Positions 26,139 through 35,271 of a DNA stretch of 64,000 bases are shown in pieces. This stretch comes from Acidobacteriota bacterium (GTDB lineage: Bacteria; Acidobacteriota; Blastocatellia; HR10). Position numbers and translations under genes: made by a program. The DNA lies in contig JAUQQC010000005.1 in the NCBI GenBank assembly GCA_030550025.1, forward strand, positions 62,001 through 126,000. Direction: 5' to 3'. Under the pieces are notes generated by a model that saw nothing but the letters and a program-made list of their open reading frames with translations, did no database searches and was not told the DNA's origin. Position 1 is the stretch's first letter; each line of letters starts with the position of its first letter.

Positions 26139-26996
26139 TCAGGCGTTCAAGAGGACGTTATCGCTCAGTCGCACCTTCCCGATGAAAGCCGCCACCATCA
26201 CCAGGGCCGGACGGTCTTCCAGAAGCGGAATCGGTTCCAGCGTCTCGCCGTCCACAATGGAGAGGTACTCGACGCGGATCGTCGGGTGCGCCTCGATCAT
26301 CTCGCGCATCACTTTGAGGATGTTCGCCGTATTGCGCTCTCCGGCGGCCACAAGCACCTGGGCTTTCTCTAACGCCTGCGGGAGCACACGTGCCCACTGT
26401 CGCTCGCGCTCGGTGAGCCGCTCATTCTCAGGAGCGACGGCCAGTCCATCGGCATCCCGTACGATCGGACAGGTGACGATCTCGACATCCACATGCAGGT
26501 CTCGCACCATCCGACGCACGATCGCGACCTGTTGCGCATCTTTCCATCCGAAGATGACGAAGTGCGGATGGACGATGTTGAAGAGAATCATGAGATAGGT
26601 CGTCAATCGGACGAAATGTTCCGGATGCATCGCCCCATAGAGCCGCTCGCTCAGCCCCCGAACGATGACCTCTGTGCACGCCCCCTCGGCGAAAAGCTCC
26701 TCCCGCGATGGAGCGAAGACGTAGTGGACGCCCAAAGGCGAGAGCACCTCGACGTCATCGGAGAGATACCGCGCGCGCCGCTCTCCGCGACGTTCTCCCT
26801 CCGGCTTCTCCCCCTCCAACAGCGGGGGGGCAATCGCGACGACGATGACTTCCGCCAACTCATGTGCGCGGCGGATGAGACTCAGATGCCCCTCGTGTAG
26901 ACGCCCGGCCGTTGGGATCAGACCGATGGTTCGCCCCTCGGCCCGATACTTCCGGGCGACCAGGCGCATGCGCGTGGCGCTTTTGATCACTTCCAT
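26139..26996 (-). CDS. PanC-like pantothenate synthetase, divergent
   Basis: PanC joins pantoate and beta-alanine using ATP. The 285-residue product aligns over its whole length: LIPTAGRLHEGHLSLI near the N terminus keeps the HxGH motif (His34, His37), and IFGWKDAQQVAIVRRMV keeps the KDxQQ motif. Two normally invariant parts are changed: the NPxQF motif after VVVxI is replaced by APPLLEG, and the ATP-binding SSRN of DGLAxSSRN is replaced by APEN in RDADGLAVAPENERL. The usual PTMG is PTAG. Either the enzyme is catalytically altered or it acts on another substrate; no symbol is given for that reason. A good promoter lies just upstream. No panB, panD or panE is near. Confidence 0.75.
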   Translation of the reverse strand: MEVIKSATRMRLVARKYRAEGRTIGLIPTAGRLHEGHLSLIRRAHELAEVIVVAIAPPLLEGEKPEGERRGERRARYLSDDVEVLSPLGVHYVFAPSREELFAEGACTEVIVRGLSERLYGAMHPEHFVRLTTYLMILFNIVHPHFVIFGWKDAQQVAIVRRMVRDLHVDVEIVTCPIVRDADGLAVAPENERLTERERQWARVLPQALEKAQVLVAAGERNTANILKVMREMIEAHPTIRVEYLSIVDGETLEPIPLLEDRPALVMVAAFIGKVRLSDNVLLNA

Positions 26997-27011
26997 CGCT
27001 CCGCCAGGCGT

Positions 27012-27039
27012 ATTATAGGGGAAATCGCCGACGGATCAA
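27012..27039 (-). promoter_or_regulatory. sigma-70-type promoter of the panC-like gene
   Basis: Minus-strand TTGATC (27034-27039), a 16-base spacer and TATAAT (27012-27017). The -10 box ends 15 bases before the ATG at 26996, giving a very short leader. Confidence 0.6.
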
Positions 27040-27070
27040 ACCCCGCGCTCGGCGAGCCGACGACGCCTCC

Positions 27071-27098
27071 TTTACTGAATGGGCGGATGTGCTATGAT
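27071..27098 (+). promoter_or_regulatory. possible promoter upstream of fmdB-like gene
   Basis: TTTACT, 16-base spacer and TATGAT (27093-27098), about 90 bases before the fmdB-like ATG. It lies divergent to the panC-like promoter. Confidence 0.4.
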
Positions 27099-27191
27099 GA
27101 TAATGGCCGCTTGACTTCGCTCCACATCGGAGCGGATGGGGAAGCGGCTCTGCCGGATGGGGACAGCGAATCATATGCGAGGAGGTGAGCT

Positions 27192-27356
27192 ATGCCGGTC
27201 TATGAGTACCGCTGCACTCAATGCAATCGAAAGTTCACGGTGACGATGAGCATCGCCGAATACGAGAAGAAGAAGGTGAAATGCCCGAAGTGCGGGAGCC
27301 GGAAGGTCGAGCAACAACCGGCGGCTTTCTATGCCGTGACCTCGAAGAAGAGCTGA
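27192..27356 (+). CDS. FmdB-family zinc-ribbon protein, 54 residues
   Basis: Too short for the ORF track. The ATG follows an ideal AGGAGGTGAGCT Shine-Dalgarno sequence. The product (MPVYEYRCTQCNRKFTVTMS, then KVKCPKCGSRKVEQQPAAFY) has the FmdB pattern of CxxC, about 20 residues, CPxCG and a C-terminal aromatic/Ser/Lys tail. FmdB proteins are small putative regulatory proteins whose role is not well defined. The zinc-ribbon membrane protein gene follows after 80 bases on the same strand. Confidence 0.9.
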   Translation: MPVYEYRCTQCNRKFTVTMSIAEYEKKKVKCPKCGSRKVEQQPAAFYAVTSKKS

Positions 27357-27436
27357 AGCACGTGAGCGGGACGGGAAGAAATGCCCTTCTGCCGAAAGCG
27401 GGGACTATGTGCAGATGAGCCGGTGATGAGGCGCGA

Positions 27437-28264
27437 ATGATCACATGCCCGAAATGCGGAACGGAGTCGGCGGAGACGGCGCGCTTTTGTCGCCGATGCG
27501 GAACGCGGCTGGTGGAGTCCTCTTGGGAGGAAACCCCGACGCAAATCTTGGAGACTCCGCCGACGGTGTCTCTGGAGTCGCGACCGACCGGCTCGGCCTA
27601 CCTTCCCCCGGCGATCTCCCCGCGCCCGCCCGCTCCGACGGACGTTCGCGTGGACGTCGGACGGTGGCTCTCCGAAGGATGGGCGCTCTTCACCCGCCAG
27701 TGGCCGACGTTCGCGCTCGCCACGTTGGTCGCCGGTTTCCTCTCCCTGGTGACGCTCACCATCACGACCGGACCGTTGCTGCTCGGCCTCTATTTCATGG
27801 CCTTTCAGGTCATGCGCGGGGAGAAGATCCAACTGGGCGACCTCTTCAAGGGGTTCGAGCAATTCGGGCTTGCTTTCCTGGCCTGGATCATTGAAATCTT
27901 CATTCACCTCTCGCTCGGTGGGCTCACCGAACGTGCCCCGCTGATGGGATTGGTCTCGCTCGCCTTCTCCCCATTGGCATTTGCGCTGTTCGCCTTCGTC
28001 TATCCGTTGATCCTTGACCGGAAGATGGACATCGCCGCGGCGTTGAACGAAGCATGGCGCATTGTCATCTCGCGCCAATGGGTGATGTTCTGGGTTCTCG
28101 GCATCGTCTTCATGTTGATCCTGACGGCAGGCCTCCTCGGATGTGGAGTCGGGGTGTTCATCACAGCCCCTTGGATCATCTGCGCGGCGGCGGCCGCCTA
28201 CCGGGACGTCTTCGGAGTGCACTCTTGGCCGCCGGAGCCTCTCTTCCCTCCCCATGAGAGATAG
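27437..28264 (+). CDS. zinc-ribbon multi-pass membrane protein
   Basis: 275 residues. It has an N-terminal C4 zinc ribbon (MITCPKCGTESAETARFCRRCG), a Pro/Thr-rich linker (residues 27-72), then about five or six helices. The helical part resembles the bacterial YciC/DUF975-like membrane fold: a W-containing amphipathic entry (VGRWLSEGWALFTRQW), paired helices, and EAWRIVISRQWVMFWVLGI. No specific function is known. It may share a transcript with the fmdB-like gene upstream. It converges on uvrC with a gap of 31 bases. Confidence 0.8.
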   Translation: MITCPKCGTESAETARFCRRCGTRLVESSWEETPTQILETPPTVSLESRPTGSAYLPPAISPRPPAPTDVRVDVGRWLSEGWALFTRQWPTFALATLVAGFLSLVTLTITTGPLLLGLYFMAFQVMRGEKIQLGDLFKGFEQFGLAFLAWIIEIFIHLSLGGLTERAPLMGLVSLAFSPLAFALFAFVYPLILDRKMDIAAALNEAWRIVISRQWVMFWVLGIVFMLILTAGLLGCGVGVFITAPWIICAAAAAYRDVFGVHSWPPEPLFPPHER

Positions 28265-28295
28265 GGTCCTCGCCGAGGCGCGAGATCGCACGCTC

Positions 28296-30158
28296 TCACG
28301 CTCCAGACAAGAGACCGAACTCCAACGTCCCTGTCTCTTCCTCCGAAGAAGGGCGAGACGCCGCGAAATGTTCGACGATCCGACGCGCGAGCTGTTCGCC
28401 GACCAGCGGTCGCAATTCCTCGATCGTCGCGCGCCGGATGCGCGCGACGCTCCTGAAGTTCCGTAACAGCAACTCCTTTCGTCTCTCCCCGATTCCGGGA
28501 ATCGCCAACAACTCCGATGCGAAGTCGCGTTGCCGCCGACGCCGCCGATGGAACATCACCGCGAAGCGATGGGCTTCGTCGCGAATCATTTGGATCAAGT
28601 GCAACGCCGGCGAATGGCGCTCGAGGAGGAGCGGCTCCGCCCGTTCCTTAATGTAGAGGAGCTCTTCCCTCTTGGCGAGAGCGGCCACCGGAAGCGTTGC
28701 GAGGTTCAGCTCTTCGAGCGCTTCCAGTGCAGCGTGGAGTTGCCCCTTTCCCCCATCAATGAGGACGAGATCCGGAAGCGAGCGCGCCTCACGGAGCACG
28801 CGGGCGTAGCGCCGATGGACGACTTCGCGAAGGGCCCCGTAGTCGTCCCCTTCGCGCGCCGTCTTCACGAGGTAGTGGCGGTACTGGTCCTTACGCATCG
28901 CTCCATTCTCGCACACGACGAGCGAGGCGACCATCTCCGTCCCCTGCAAATGCGAGACGTCGAACGCCTCGATACGCTCCGGAGGCCGCGGCAGCTGCAG
29001 CACGCGCGCCAATTCCTCCAGCACCTGAGACATCTCCGGACGCCGCACGCGAAAGCGCTCTTCGAACGCAAGCTTCGCATTCTGCGTGGCGAGCGCGACC
29101 AGTTCCCGCTTCACCCCCCGCTTCGGCTCCACGACGTGCACGCGTCGCCCCTTCTTCGCGCTCAGCCATCGCTCGATCAATTGGCGATCCTCCACCGCGC
29201 ATGGGAGGACGATCTCCGCCGGGACATAATCGCCCGCCTCGTAATACTGCACGAGCACCTGCGTGAGGAAGCGCCCGAGATCTCCCGGCGGTAGCTCCTC
29301 CCAATGGAAATCGCGCTTGCCGACGATCTTCCCCTCACGCATGGTGAAGAGGTAGAGCGTCAAACGCCGTCCATCCGTATGGAGTCCGAAGATGTCCGCA
29401 TCCACCTCGGTCGTGAGCGCCATCTTCTGCTCCTCACCGAGCCGCTCGACGACGCGAAGGAGATCGCGATATCGAGCTGCCGCCTCGAAGCGCAGCTCCT
29501 CGGCCGCCTGCTCCATGCGCTCGCGCAAGCTCCGAGCGAGATCGCGATTCTTCCCCTCCAGGAACAGGCGCACATCGCGCACCGCCTCCCAATACTGGTC
29601 GCGACCGAAAAGCCCCTCCACACACGGCCCCAGACACCGCCGAATTTGATACTGCAAGCAGGGTCGCCCCTTTCGCTGATAGGCGTAGAAGACTTCGTCC
29701 GAACAGGGGCGCAATCGGAACTCCCGTTGAATGAGATCCAACACCTGGTCCGCAAGCGACGCGGGCAGGTAGGGACCGAAATAGAGCGCACCGTCGCGCT
29801 CGATCTTTCGCACCTTCACGACGCGCGGGAACGGCTCGTTGATCGTCAGCTTCAGATGCGGATAGTGCTTATCGTCCTTGAGGAGGGCATTGAAGCGCGG
29901 TTGATACTGCTTGATGAGATGGCTCTCCAGGATGAGCGCCTCGACCTCTGTATCGGTGACGATATACTCGAGATCCGCGATATGGGCGACCAGCTCCGAC
30001 GTCTTCGCGTCTTGCCAGCGCGAGGATTGGAAATACTGGCGCACACGATGGCGCAGGTTCTTCGCCTTCCCGATGTAGATGACCTCTCCGGCGCTATCGC
30101 GGTAGAGATAGCACCCCGGAGCTTCAGGGAGCCGTCGGATCTTCTCCGCCAGCGTCAT
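28296..30158 (-). CDS. uvrC: excinuclease ABC subunit C
   Basis: Dual-incision nuclease of nucleotide excision repair. The GIY-YIG domain is at the N terminus (PGCYLYRDSAGEVIYIGKAKNLRHRV); a UVR/BC region follows in the middle, then the RNase H-like UvrC domain (FDVSHLQGTEMVASLVV, LVLIDGGKGQL) and C-terminal HhH motifs (LLAIPGIGERRKELLL). The track ORF is extended upstream into the ZIP gene; the ATG at 30158 (MTLAEKIRRLPEAPG) matches the family start and overlaps the ZIP stop by four bases. The 620-residue product is a normal length. Confidence 0.96.
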   Translation of the reverse strand: MTLAEKIRRLPEAPGCYLYRDSAGEVIYIGKAKNLRHRVRQYFQSSRWQDAKTSELVAHIADLEYIVTDTEVEALILESHLIKQYQPRFNALLKDDKHYPHLKLTINEPFPRVVKVRKIERDGALYFGPYLPASLADQVLDLIQREFRLRPCSDEVFYAYQRKGRPCLQYQIRRCLGPCVEGLFGRDQYWEAVRDVRLFLEGKNRDLARSLRERMEQAAEELRFEAAARYRDLLRVVERLGEEQKMALTTEVDADIFGLHTDGRRLTLYLFTMREGKIVGKRDFHWEELPPGDLGRFLTQVLVQYYEAGDYVPAEIVLPCAVEDRQLIERWLSAKKGRRVHVVEPKRGVKRELVALATQNAKLAFEERFRVRRPEMSQVLEELARVLQLPRPPERIEAFDVSHLQGTEMVASLVVCENGAMRKDQYRHYLVKTAREGDDYGALREVVHRRYARVLREARSLPDLVLIDGGKGQLHAALEALEELNLATLPVAALAKREELLYIKERAEPLLLERHSPALHLIQMIRDEAHRFAVMFHRRRRRQRDFASELLAIPGIGERRKELLLRNFRSVARIRRATIEELRPLVGEQLARRIVEHFAASRPSSEEETGTLEFGLLSGA

Positions 30159-30901
30159 CGCCCAACCGCCTCGAGCGCTTTCTCGGTCATATAATAGAGC
30201 GCGACGCCCAGGAAGACAACGAGCGAGGAGGCGCTGCGATTCTCCCGATTGACCTCTGGGATCAGGTCCGAAGCCGCGACATAGAGCGTCACGCCCGCTG
30301 AAAGCGGTAAAGCATAAGGGACGACTTCCCGCGCGGCGCTCATGAGCGCCAATCCGAGAAGCGTCGCTGCCGCCACTCCAACGCTGGCCCATCGCGCAGC
30401 ACGCAGCGAGCACCCCGAGGCGAGCATGATTGAAGCGACGGTGAATCCCTCCGGCAGCTTGTGCAAGAAGATCGCGATGAAGATGAGGACGCCCAGTTGA
30501 TGCCCCACATGAAACCCGGCGCCAATGGCGACGCCGTCGAAAAACGCATGCAGAGCCACGCCCCCGACTGCTGTCCAAACGACATGCCGTTCCGCACACA
30601 CCTCGGCATGTGTCTCCTCCCCGAAGTGAAAGTGCGGGGCCACCGTGTGTTCAAAGAGCTGAATGAGCAAATATCCGACGAGCACCAGGACGAGCGGCGC
30701 TACCGAACGCCCACTCCAGAGATTCAGATCGAGACTCGCCGGGATCACCTTCAGGAAGACGGCCGCTAAAAGGAATCCGGCCCCCAACGCCATGAGATGC
30801 GAGAGAAGGGACCGGCGAAGAACTGGACGCGGCCACGTCACCCAGAATCCCCCTGCGACGTTGGCCAGTGCCGCTATCCCGCCAAAGAGTATCGCCTCCA
30901 T
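30155..30901 (-). CDS. ZIP-family divalent metal transporter
   Basis: 248-residue inner-membrane metal uptake protein. Eight predicted helices; the conserved metal site of helix IV reads GGVALHAFFDGVAIG and that of helix V reads FLHKLPEGFTVAS. A His-rich loop (HTVAPHFHFGEETHAEVC) lies between helices III and IV, as in zinc transporters. Zinc, iron or manganese cannot be distinguished by eye. It overlaps uvrC by four bases and has its own upstream promoter-like sequence. Confidence 0.92.
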   Translation of the reverse strand: MEAILFGGIAALANVAGGFWVTWPRPVLRRSLLSHLMALGAGFLLAAVFLKVIPASLDLNLWSGRSVAPLVLVLVGYLLIQLFEHTVAPHFHFGEETHAEVCAERHVVWTAVGGVALHAFFDGVAIGAGFHVGHQLGVLIFIAIFLHKLPEGFTVASIMLASGCSLRAARWASVGVAAATLLGLALMSAAREVVPYALPLSAGVTLYVAASDLIPEVNRENRSASSLVVFLGVALYYMTEKALEAVGR

Positions 30902-30941
30902 CGGTTCCCTCTAACGACCGCTCATGGGCGACAAATTCAAA

Positions 30942-30970
30942 AGTATATCTCCCGTCCCGGCGATCTCCAA
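30942..30970 (-). promoter_or_regulatory. possible promoter of ZIP-uvrC unit
   Basis: Minus-strand TTGGAG (30965-30970), 17-base spacer and TATACT (30942-30947), about 40 bases before the ZIP gene ATG. No clear metal-regulator operator is evident. Confidence 0.45.
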
Positions 30971-31105
30971 CGAGCCGAGGCGCAAGTCTTCAAACTTTTT
31001 CCGCCCAAGCGCCATCATACAAAGATGGAAACGGTCGCGCCGCGAAAAGAGCGCCGACCGATCCGCCAAATGGCGGTGAGAATGCGTTGTAAGGAGGGAG
31101 AGGCG

Positions 31106-31570
31106 ATGCGAAGGAAGACGATTTCGATCCTCGGCCTTGCGCTTCTGCTGCTCATAGGAGGAAAGGGAGTAATATGGGCGCAGCGTCCGGCTGAGTTGCT
31201 CCGCTTGAGAGAACAGCTCGGGCTCACGCCGGAACAGGTCGCTCGCATTCAAGAGCGGCTCAGGGCTCACCGGAACGAGGTCTTCCCGTTGCAGCAGGAG
31301 CTACGAGCCAAGACCCACGAGCTGCGCAACGCGCTGGAAGCGCCTCAGCCCGATGCGACGACGATCGGGCAGCTCCTCCTGGAACGCCGCGCGTTGCAGA
31401 AGCAGCTTCAGGAGAAGCAGCAGAAGCTGCGCGCGGATCTCGAGGCCATACTCACACCGGAGCAGAAGCAGAAATGGACCGAGTGGCGTCAGACGCGCCC
31501 ACCGCTACGCCCGCGCCGATGGGGTCCTGCGGGCGCTCAGCTCGGAAGACCACTCGGTCCCCCCAGATAA
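31106..31570 (+). CDS. Spy/CpxP-like periplasmic protein
   Basis: The ATG at 31106 has AAGGAGG eight bases upstream; the track start at 30797 is far too early. The 154-residue product has a signal peptide (ISILGLALLLLIGGKGVIWAQ) and a helical domain with two LTPEQ-type motifs (LGLTPEQVARIQERL and AILTPEQKQKWTEW) that mark the LTXXQ/Spy family, with coiled-coil heptads between them. The C terminus is Pro/Arg-rich. Relatives are envelope-stress chaperones or metal-responsive proteins. A strong hairpin follows. Confidence 0.82.
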   Translation: MRRKTISILGLALLLLIGGKGVIWAQRPAELLRLREQLGLTPEQVARIQERLRAHRNEVFPLQQELRAKTHELRNALEAPQPDATTIGQLLLERRALQKQLQEKQQKLRADLEAILTPEQKQKWTEWRQTRPPLRPRRWGPAGAQLGRPLGPPR

Positions 31571-31593
31571 GTCACGAAGTCGAGCCCTGCTGG

Positions 31594-31627
31594 AACACCC
31601 GGCGATGGATTGATCTCGCCGGGTGTT
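31594..31627 (+). terminator. hairpin terminator after Spy-like gene
   Basis: Perfect 12-bp inverted repeat AACACCCGGCGA / TCGCCGGGTGTT with a 10-base loop, beginning 23 bases after the Spy-like stop. The stem ends in GTGTTTCC, so the U tract is short. It overlaps the first codons of the track ORF starting at 31610, which argues that this ORF starts further downstream. Confidence 0.75.
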
Positions 31628-31729
31628 TCCATCTATGGGTGGCCCAATGTATCCGACTATAAGGGGGCGAATCTTCCGTTATTCGCGTTCGCCTTGCCCG
31701 CGCGTGAAAGACCGATTAAGTTTCCCGTT

Positions 31730-33775
31730 GTGTGGAGTCGAAGGACAAAATGCGCGTGGCCGCCTCGGTCCATCGGGATTCTCTTCATCTCCTTGATGAG
31801 CCTCACCGCATCTGCGGTGGGCGCAAAGCAAGGAGCCCATCATAAGGGTCTCGAAGTCCGAATTCATGCTATCCGCCCGAGCATCCTCGCTCCCGGCGAG
31901 CGCGCGATCGCATGGGTGTGGTTGGAAAACGCTCGAGATGAAGGGCTCTGGATCGAATCCATCCAGCTCTTTCTTCTGACCCCCGACGGAAGCGCGGATC
32001 TCGAATCCGCATCGCTGGAAGCAGGCGCTTCTTCAGATCTCGCTGCCGCGATCCTGGCGCCTCGTGAGCATCGCCTTCTGACGATCCCTTTTCGGGCGCC
32101 AATCCATAACGGCCGTCACCACCTCGTCGCTGTCGTCCGCGCGCATTCCGCCACCACTTCCCACACGTCCCTCTCAGCCGCACGAGCGATCACCGTCGCT
32201 CGACTTCGCGTGCACAACCTGAAGGTCTTCCCTACGGTGCTTCCCGACTGCCAGGGCGAGACTTCCGTCCGTTTCGAGCTGGAGCTTCTCAATGTGACCT
32301 TCGATCCGGTGGATGACGTGCAGCTTCTGTACGAGCTTCGGGAGCACGGGAGCGACGCGCTTTTAGCGAGCGGGCGTCTGCGGCTCGGTCGGATCGCTGC
32401 CGGGGAACGGCGGCGCGTCCGCTCCTTAGAACCGGTGGAGATTCCGACGTCGGCCCTTATCGCCGGACGACGCTTAGCCCTCGATTTTCAACTTCAGCCG
32501 GAAGCGCTCACCGAACGCCGCCTCTTGGCGATCGGCACCGGAGCAGACGTGAAGGTAGAAGACATCATCATCGTCCCACCGGATCGAGCGCCGGGCGATC
32601 CGGTCCTGCCCGGAGAGATGGCCGCGCTCGGCTTCACGCTGGTCAACCGAGGGAATCAACAGGGGACGAGCCCGGCGCTCGTGGTGCGCGTGAGCGCCGA
32701 GGCCGACGGAAAGCCGCTCCATGTGGAACCCGATACGCTCTCGCTGCCGAACGTCGTGCTGGCCCCCTGTGGGGGAAGCCTGCGCATCGGCGCCGCTCAA
32801 GGGACGGAGGGGGCGAGCGCAAATCTTTCGCTCCCTCTGCTCTTCATCCCTCAGGATGCCGAAGAAGGCGACGCTCTCGTGCGCTTGGTCGTCGGACGCG
32901 TCGCGGAAGAGACGACGACGGATACGGACGAAGAACCCACGCGCGCGAGCGTTCACATTGATCTTCCGAATCTGCGCGTGCTCGCTCTCTCCATTCCTCA
33001 AGAGGTGTTGCTCGGACAAAGCGCGAGCGTGCGCTTTCGCGTCGCGAACGTGAAGGATCATCCCCAGGATCGCGCCCCCGTCCCAGCCGGCGTGCGCGTG
33101 CGTGCCGAACTCTGGCAAAGGGGGCAACGGCTCGCGCAAGAGGAATTTCGCACGCGGCGCTCGCTCGGTGCCGGGCAATCCGAGCTCCCCCCGGTGGAGT
33201 TCGCACTCCGCGTTCCCGCTCAAGCGGAGAAAGGATTGGCGCTCGTGCGCCTGGAAGTCGACCCCTCGACCCCCGAACGCCCGCGCGGAGACGTACGGGA
33301 ATCGAACGAAGCGGACAATATCGTCGAGGTCCCAATCCGGTTGACCACGCCCCTTCCCGATCTGGTCGTTGAAAGCGCGCGCGTCCTCGCTCCAGGCACT
33401 CCCCCAACGCTGACGATCGGCGCGCCGACGGCGCTCTTCTTTTTCATCGCGAATCGCGGAGAAGGCGCGGCCGATCCGGCGACGCATGAGATCAGCCTCG
33501 CTTTCACGATCACCATCGGCCCATTCCCCATCCAATTGCGCGCCCCGCTCCGAACGGTGGAGACGCCGCGCCTGGGGCGCAATCGCTTCGCTCCCTTTTT
33601 CACGACGATTCAAATCCCCCCGGTCATTCAACTGCCTGGCCTCCTTTTCCCGATCCCAGTTCCCACCGGCCCAGCCGAAATCCTTATCGTCGCCGATTCC
33701 AAGAAAGCCATCGAAGAGACGGACGAAGATAACAATACGACGCGATTGCCGGTGATCTTGGTCTCCCCACCATAG
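31730..33775 (+). CDS. exported CARDB-type adhesion-like protein
   Basis: A secreted or surface protein made largely of repeated beta-sandwich modules. The track begins at 31610, inside a terminator hairpin. A GTG at 31730 gives a clean signal peptide (RRTKCAWPPRSIGILF..., cleavage near AVGA), so I prefer it, though no Shine-Dalgarno sequence is obvious. Modules begin at LEVRIHAIRPSILAPGER, LRVHNLKVFPTVL, VKVEDIIIVPPDRAPGD, LRVLALSIPQEVLLGQ and PDLVVESARVLAPG. The last resembles CARDB domains, ending in IEETDEDNNTTRLPV. No enzymatic domain or cell-wall anchor is seen. The function is unknown; binding of surfaces or proteins is typical for such folds. Confidence 0.7.
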   Translation: MWSRRTKCAWPPRSIGILFISLMSLTASAVGAKQGAHHKGLEVRIHAIRPSILAPGERAIAWVWLENARDEGLWIESIQLFLLTPDGSADLESASLEAGASSDLAAAILAPREHRLLTIPFRAPIHNGRHHLVAVVRAHSATTSHTSLSAARAITVARLRVHNLKVFPTVLPDCQGETSVRFELELLNVTFDPVDDVQLLYELREHGSDALLASGRLRLGRIAAGERRRVRSLEPVEIPTSALIAGRRLALDFQLQPEALTERRLLAIGTGADVKVEDIIIVPPDRAPGDPVLPGEMAALGFTLVNRGNQQGTSPALVVRVSAEADGKPLHVEPDTLSLPNVVLAPCGGSLRIGAAQGTEGASANLSLPLLFIPQDAEEGDALVRLVVGRVAEETTTDTDEEPTRASVHIDLPNLRVLALSIPQEVLLGQSASVRFRVANVKDHPQDRAPVPAGVRVRAELWQRGQRLAQEEFRTRRSLGAGQSELPPVEFALRVPAQAEKGLALVRLEVDPSTPERPRGDVRESNEADNIVEVPIRLTTPLPDLVVESARVLAPGTPPTLTIGAPTALFFFIANRGEGAADPATHEISLAFTITIGPFPIQLRAPLRTVETPRLGRNRFAPFFTTIQIPPVIQLPGLLFPIPVPTGPAEILIVADSKKAIEETDEDNNTTRLPVILVSPP

Positions 33776-33829
33776 ACGACAGGGTCCGATGTGAGGCCGA
33801 GAGTTCTGCACGCTTCAGGCACTCATCCC

Positions 33830-35128
33830 TCAGCGAAAGCGCTTCTCCCAGAGACGGCAGAAGAAGCCAGCCCTCAAAAAGCGGAGGAGTGAGCCTACGG
33901 CCGGAGCCGAGATCAAAAAGGCGAATGGGCGAGCGGGCAGCATATATCGGGCTTCGACATGCAGCGGGAGGAAGACGAGCGAATAGTAGAGGACGATCAC
34001 GGCGCTTCCGGCGAGAACCACGTGACTCCGAAAGCGAACGAAGAAAAATCCCATCACCAGGAGCACGAATCCGAGGCCGAAGTAAAGGCCTAGTGCCGCC
34101 TTCGCCCAACGGGGCGTGTGAACGCCCAGGTGAATCCACCGCCTGGGGATCTTCGCGAAGCTCAGGAGGAGATAACGGATCGGGTGCTGACGGATGCGCT
34201 CAAGGGCGATCTGACGCAAACGCCTATTCTCGCGCCACCAATACGCTTGCTGAATTCCGAGCGCATGAAGCTCCCGCCTCAGGTCGCGCTCCCACTCGGG
34301 AGTGGGAACCCAAGGTTCACGCGTGGCGACCCATAACCCATACCCCAATTCCATCGAGACGAACATCGGCTTCCCAAAGGCGAGATAGTTCCGGACTACC
34401 CATGCCCCCACAGGAAGACACAGGCTGAGCGTCAGTGGGAGCACATAACAGAGGCGGAAAGCTGGGAACCGAAATGCCCTCCCCGCAATCCCCAAAAGCA
34501 CCGGCAGCAAAAGCGCATAGGGGCGAACGAGCACCGCCAGCCCGAGGATGAGCCCAGCCAGAAGCGCCTTCCGAATCGTCGGCCGATCGGTGAACCAAAT
34601 CGTCGCGAAGAGCGAGAGCAAAAAGACGTGTAACATGTCCGACAACACCCGCGACGCCCAATACGCCCACATGGGATAGGTCCCTGCTAGGACGAGCACG
34701 ACTCCCAATTCTTTCCCATAACCATAAGCCCTCCGAGCCAGCAGGAAGATCAGAACGAGGGTGGCCAACATCAACGCGCCGTTGGCGAGCACAGCGGCAA
34801 GAGGCCTGCGCCCGGCAAGTCCATAAATTCCCGCGAGGAAGAAGCTGTATCCGGGAGGAAAGGTCGCCGCGGGGACAAAACGCGCGGCAGCCGTTTCCGG
34901 ATTCCTCGCTCGATAAAGGCGTGTCAGATCGGGATCCTCCCATTCGTCACGCGCATAGGAGAAGCCATGCCCACGTACAAGATTCCAAGCCGGTTGCTCA
35001 TAGAAACCCGCATCGGAATAAAGCCAGTCCCCTCGATGTACGTACACACTGATGGCGAAAACGATCCCCTGAAACGCAAGCCCGGCCCAGAGGATCCTTC
35101 TGCAAATCGACTGCTCGTCTCGGCGCAA
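33830..35128 (-). CDS. GT-C/PMT_2-like membrane glycosyltransferase
   Basis: 432 residues with about ten membrane helices. After the first helix the loop reads HRGDWLYSDAGFYEQPAWNL, with the acidic pair expected of the PMT/ArnT-like fold that moves sugars from polyprenyl phosphate on the outer face of the inner membrane. The motif AYWASRVLSDMLHVFLLS also fits that family. It is the most downstream gene of the five-gene minus-strand glycan cluster but is separated from wecE by about 140 bases in which I see nothing else. Donor and acceptor unknown. Confidence 0.75.
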   Translation of the reverse strand: MRRDEQSICRRILWAGLAFQGIVFAISVYVHRGDWLYSDAGFYEQPAWNLVRGHGFSYARDEWEDPDLTRLYRARNPETAAARFVPAATFPPGYSFFLAGIYGLAGRRPLAAVLANGALMLATLVLIFLLARRAYGYGKELGVVLVLAGTYPMWAYWASRVLSDMLHVFLLSLFATIWFTDRPTIRKALLAGLILGLAVLVRPYALLLPVLLGIAGRAFRFPAFRLCYVLPLTLSLCLPVGAWVVRNYLAFGKPMFVSMELGYGLWVATREPWVPTPEWERDLRRELHALGIQQAYWWRENRRLRQIALERIRQHPIRYLLLSFAKIPRRWIHLGVHTPRWAKAALGLYFGLGFVLLVMGFFFVRFRSHVVLAGSAVIVLYYSLVFLPLHVEARYMLPARPFAFLISAPAVGSLLRFLRAGFFCRLWEKRFR

Positions 35129-35271
35129 CGCCTCATCCCTCCAGGGACTTCACTCACCCATGAGCGATCCTCCTCTCACCATCCGTAACGAAAACCCATA
35201 AGCGATCCACCGTAGAAAGAAGCGAACGGGCGCATAGGGGACACGCTTTGAAGCAAGCCGACCGAGGGGGC

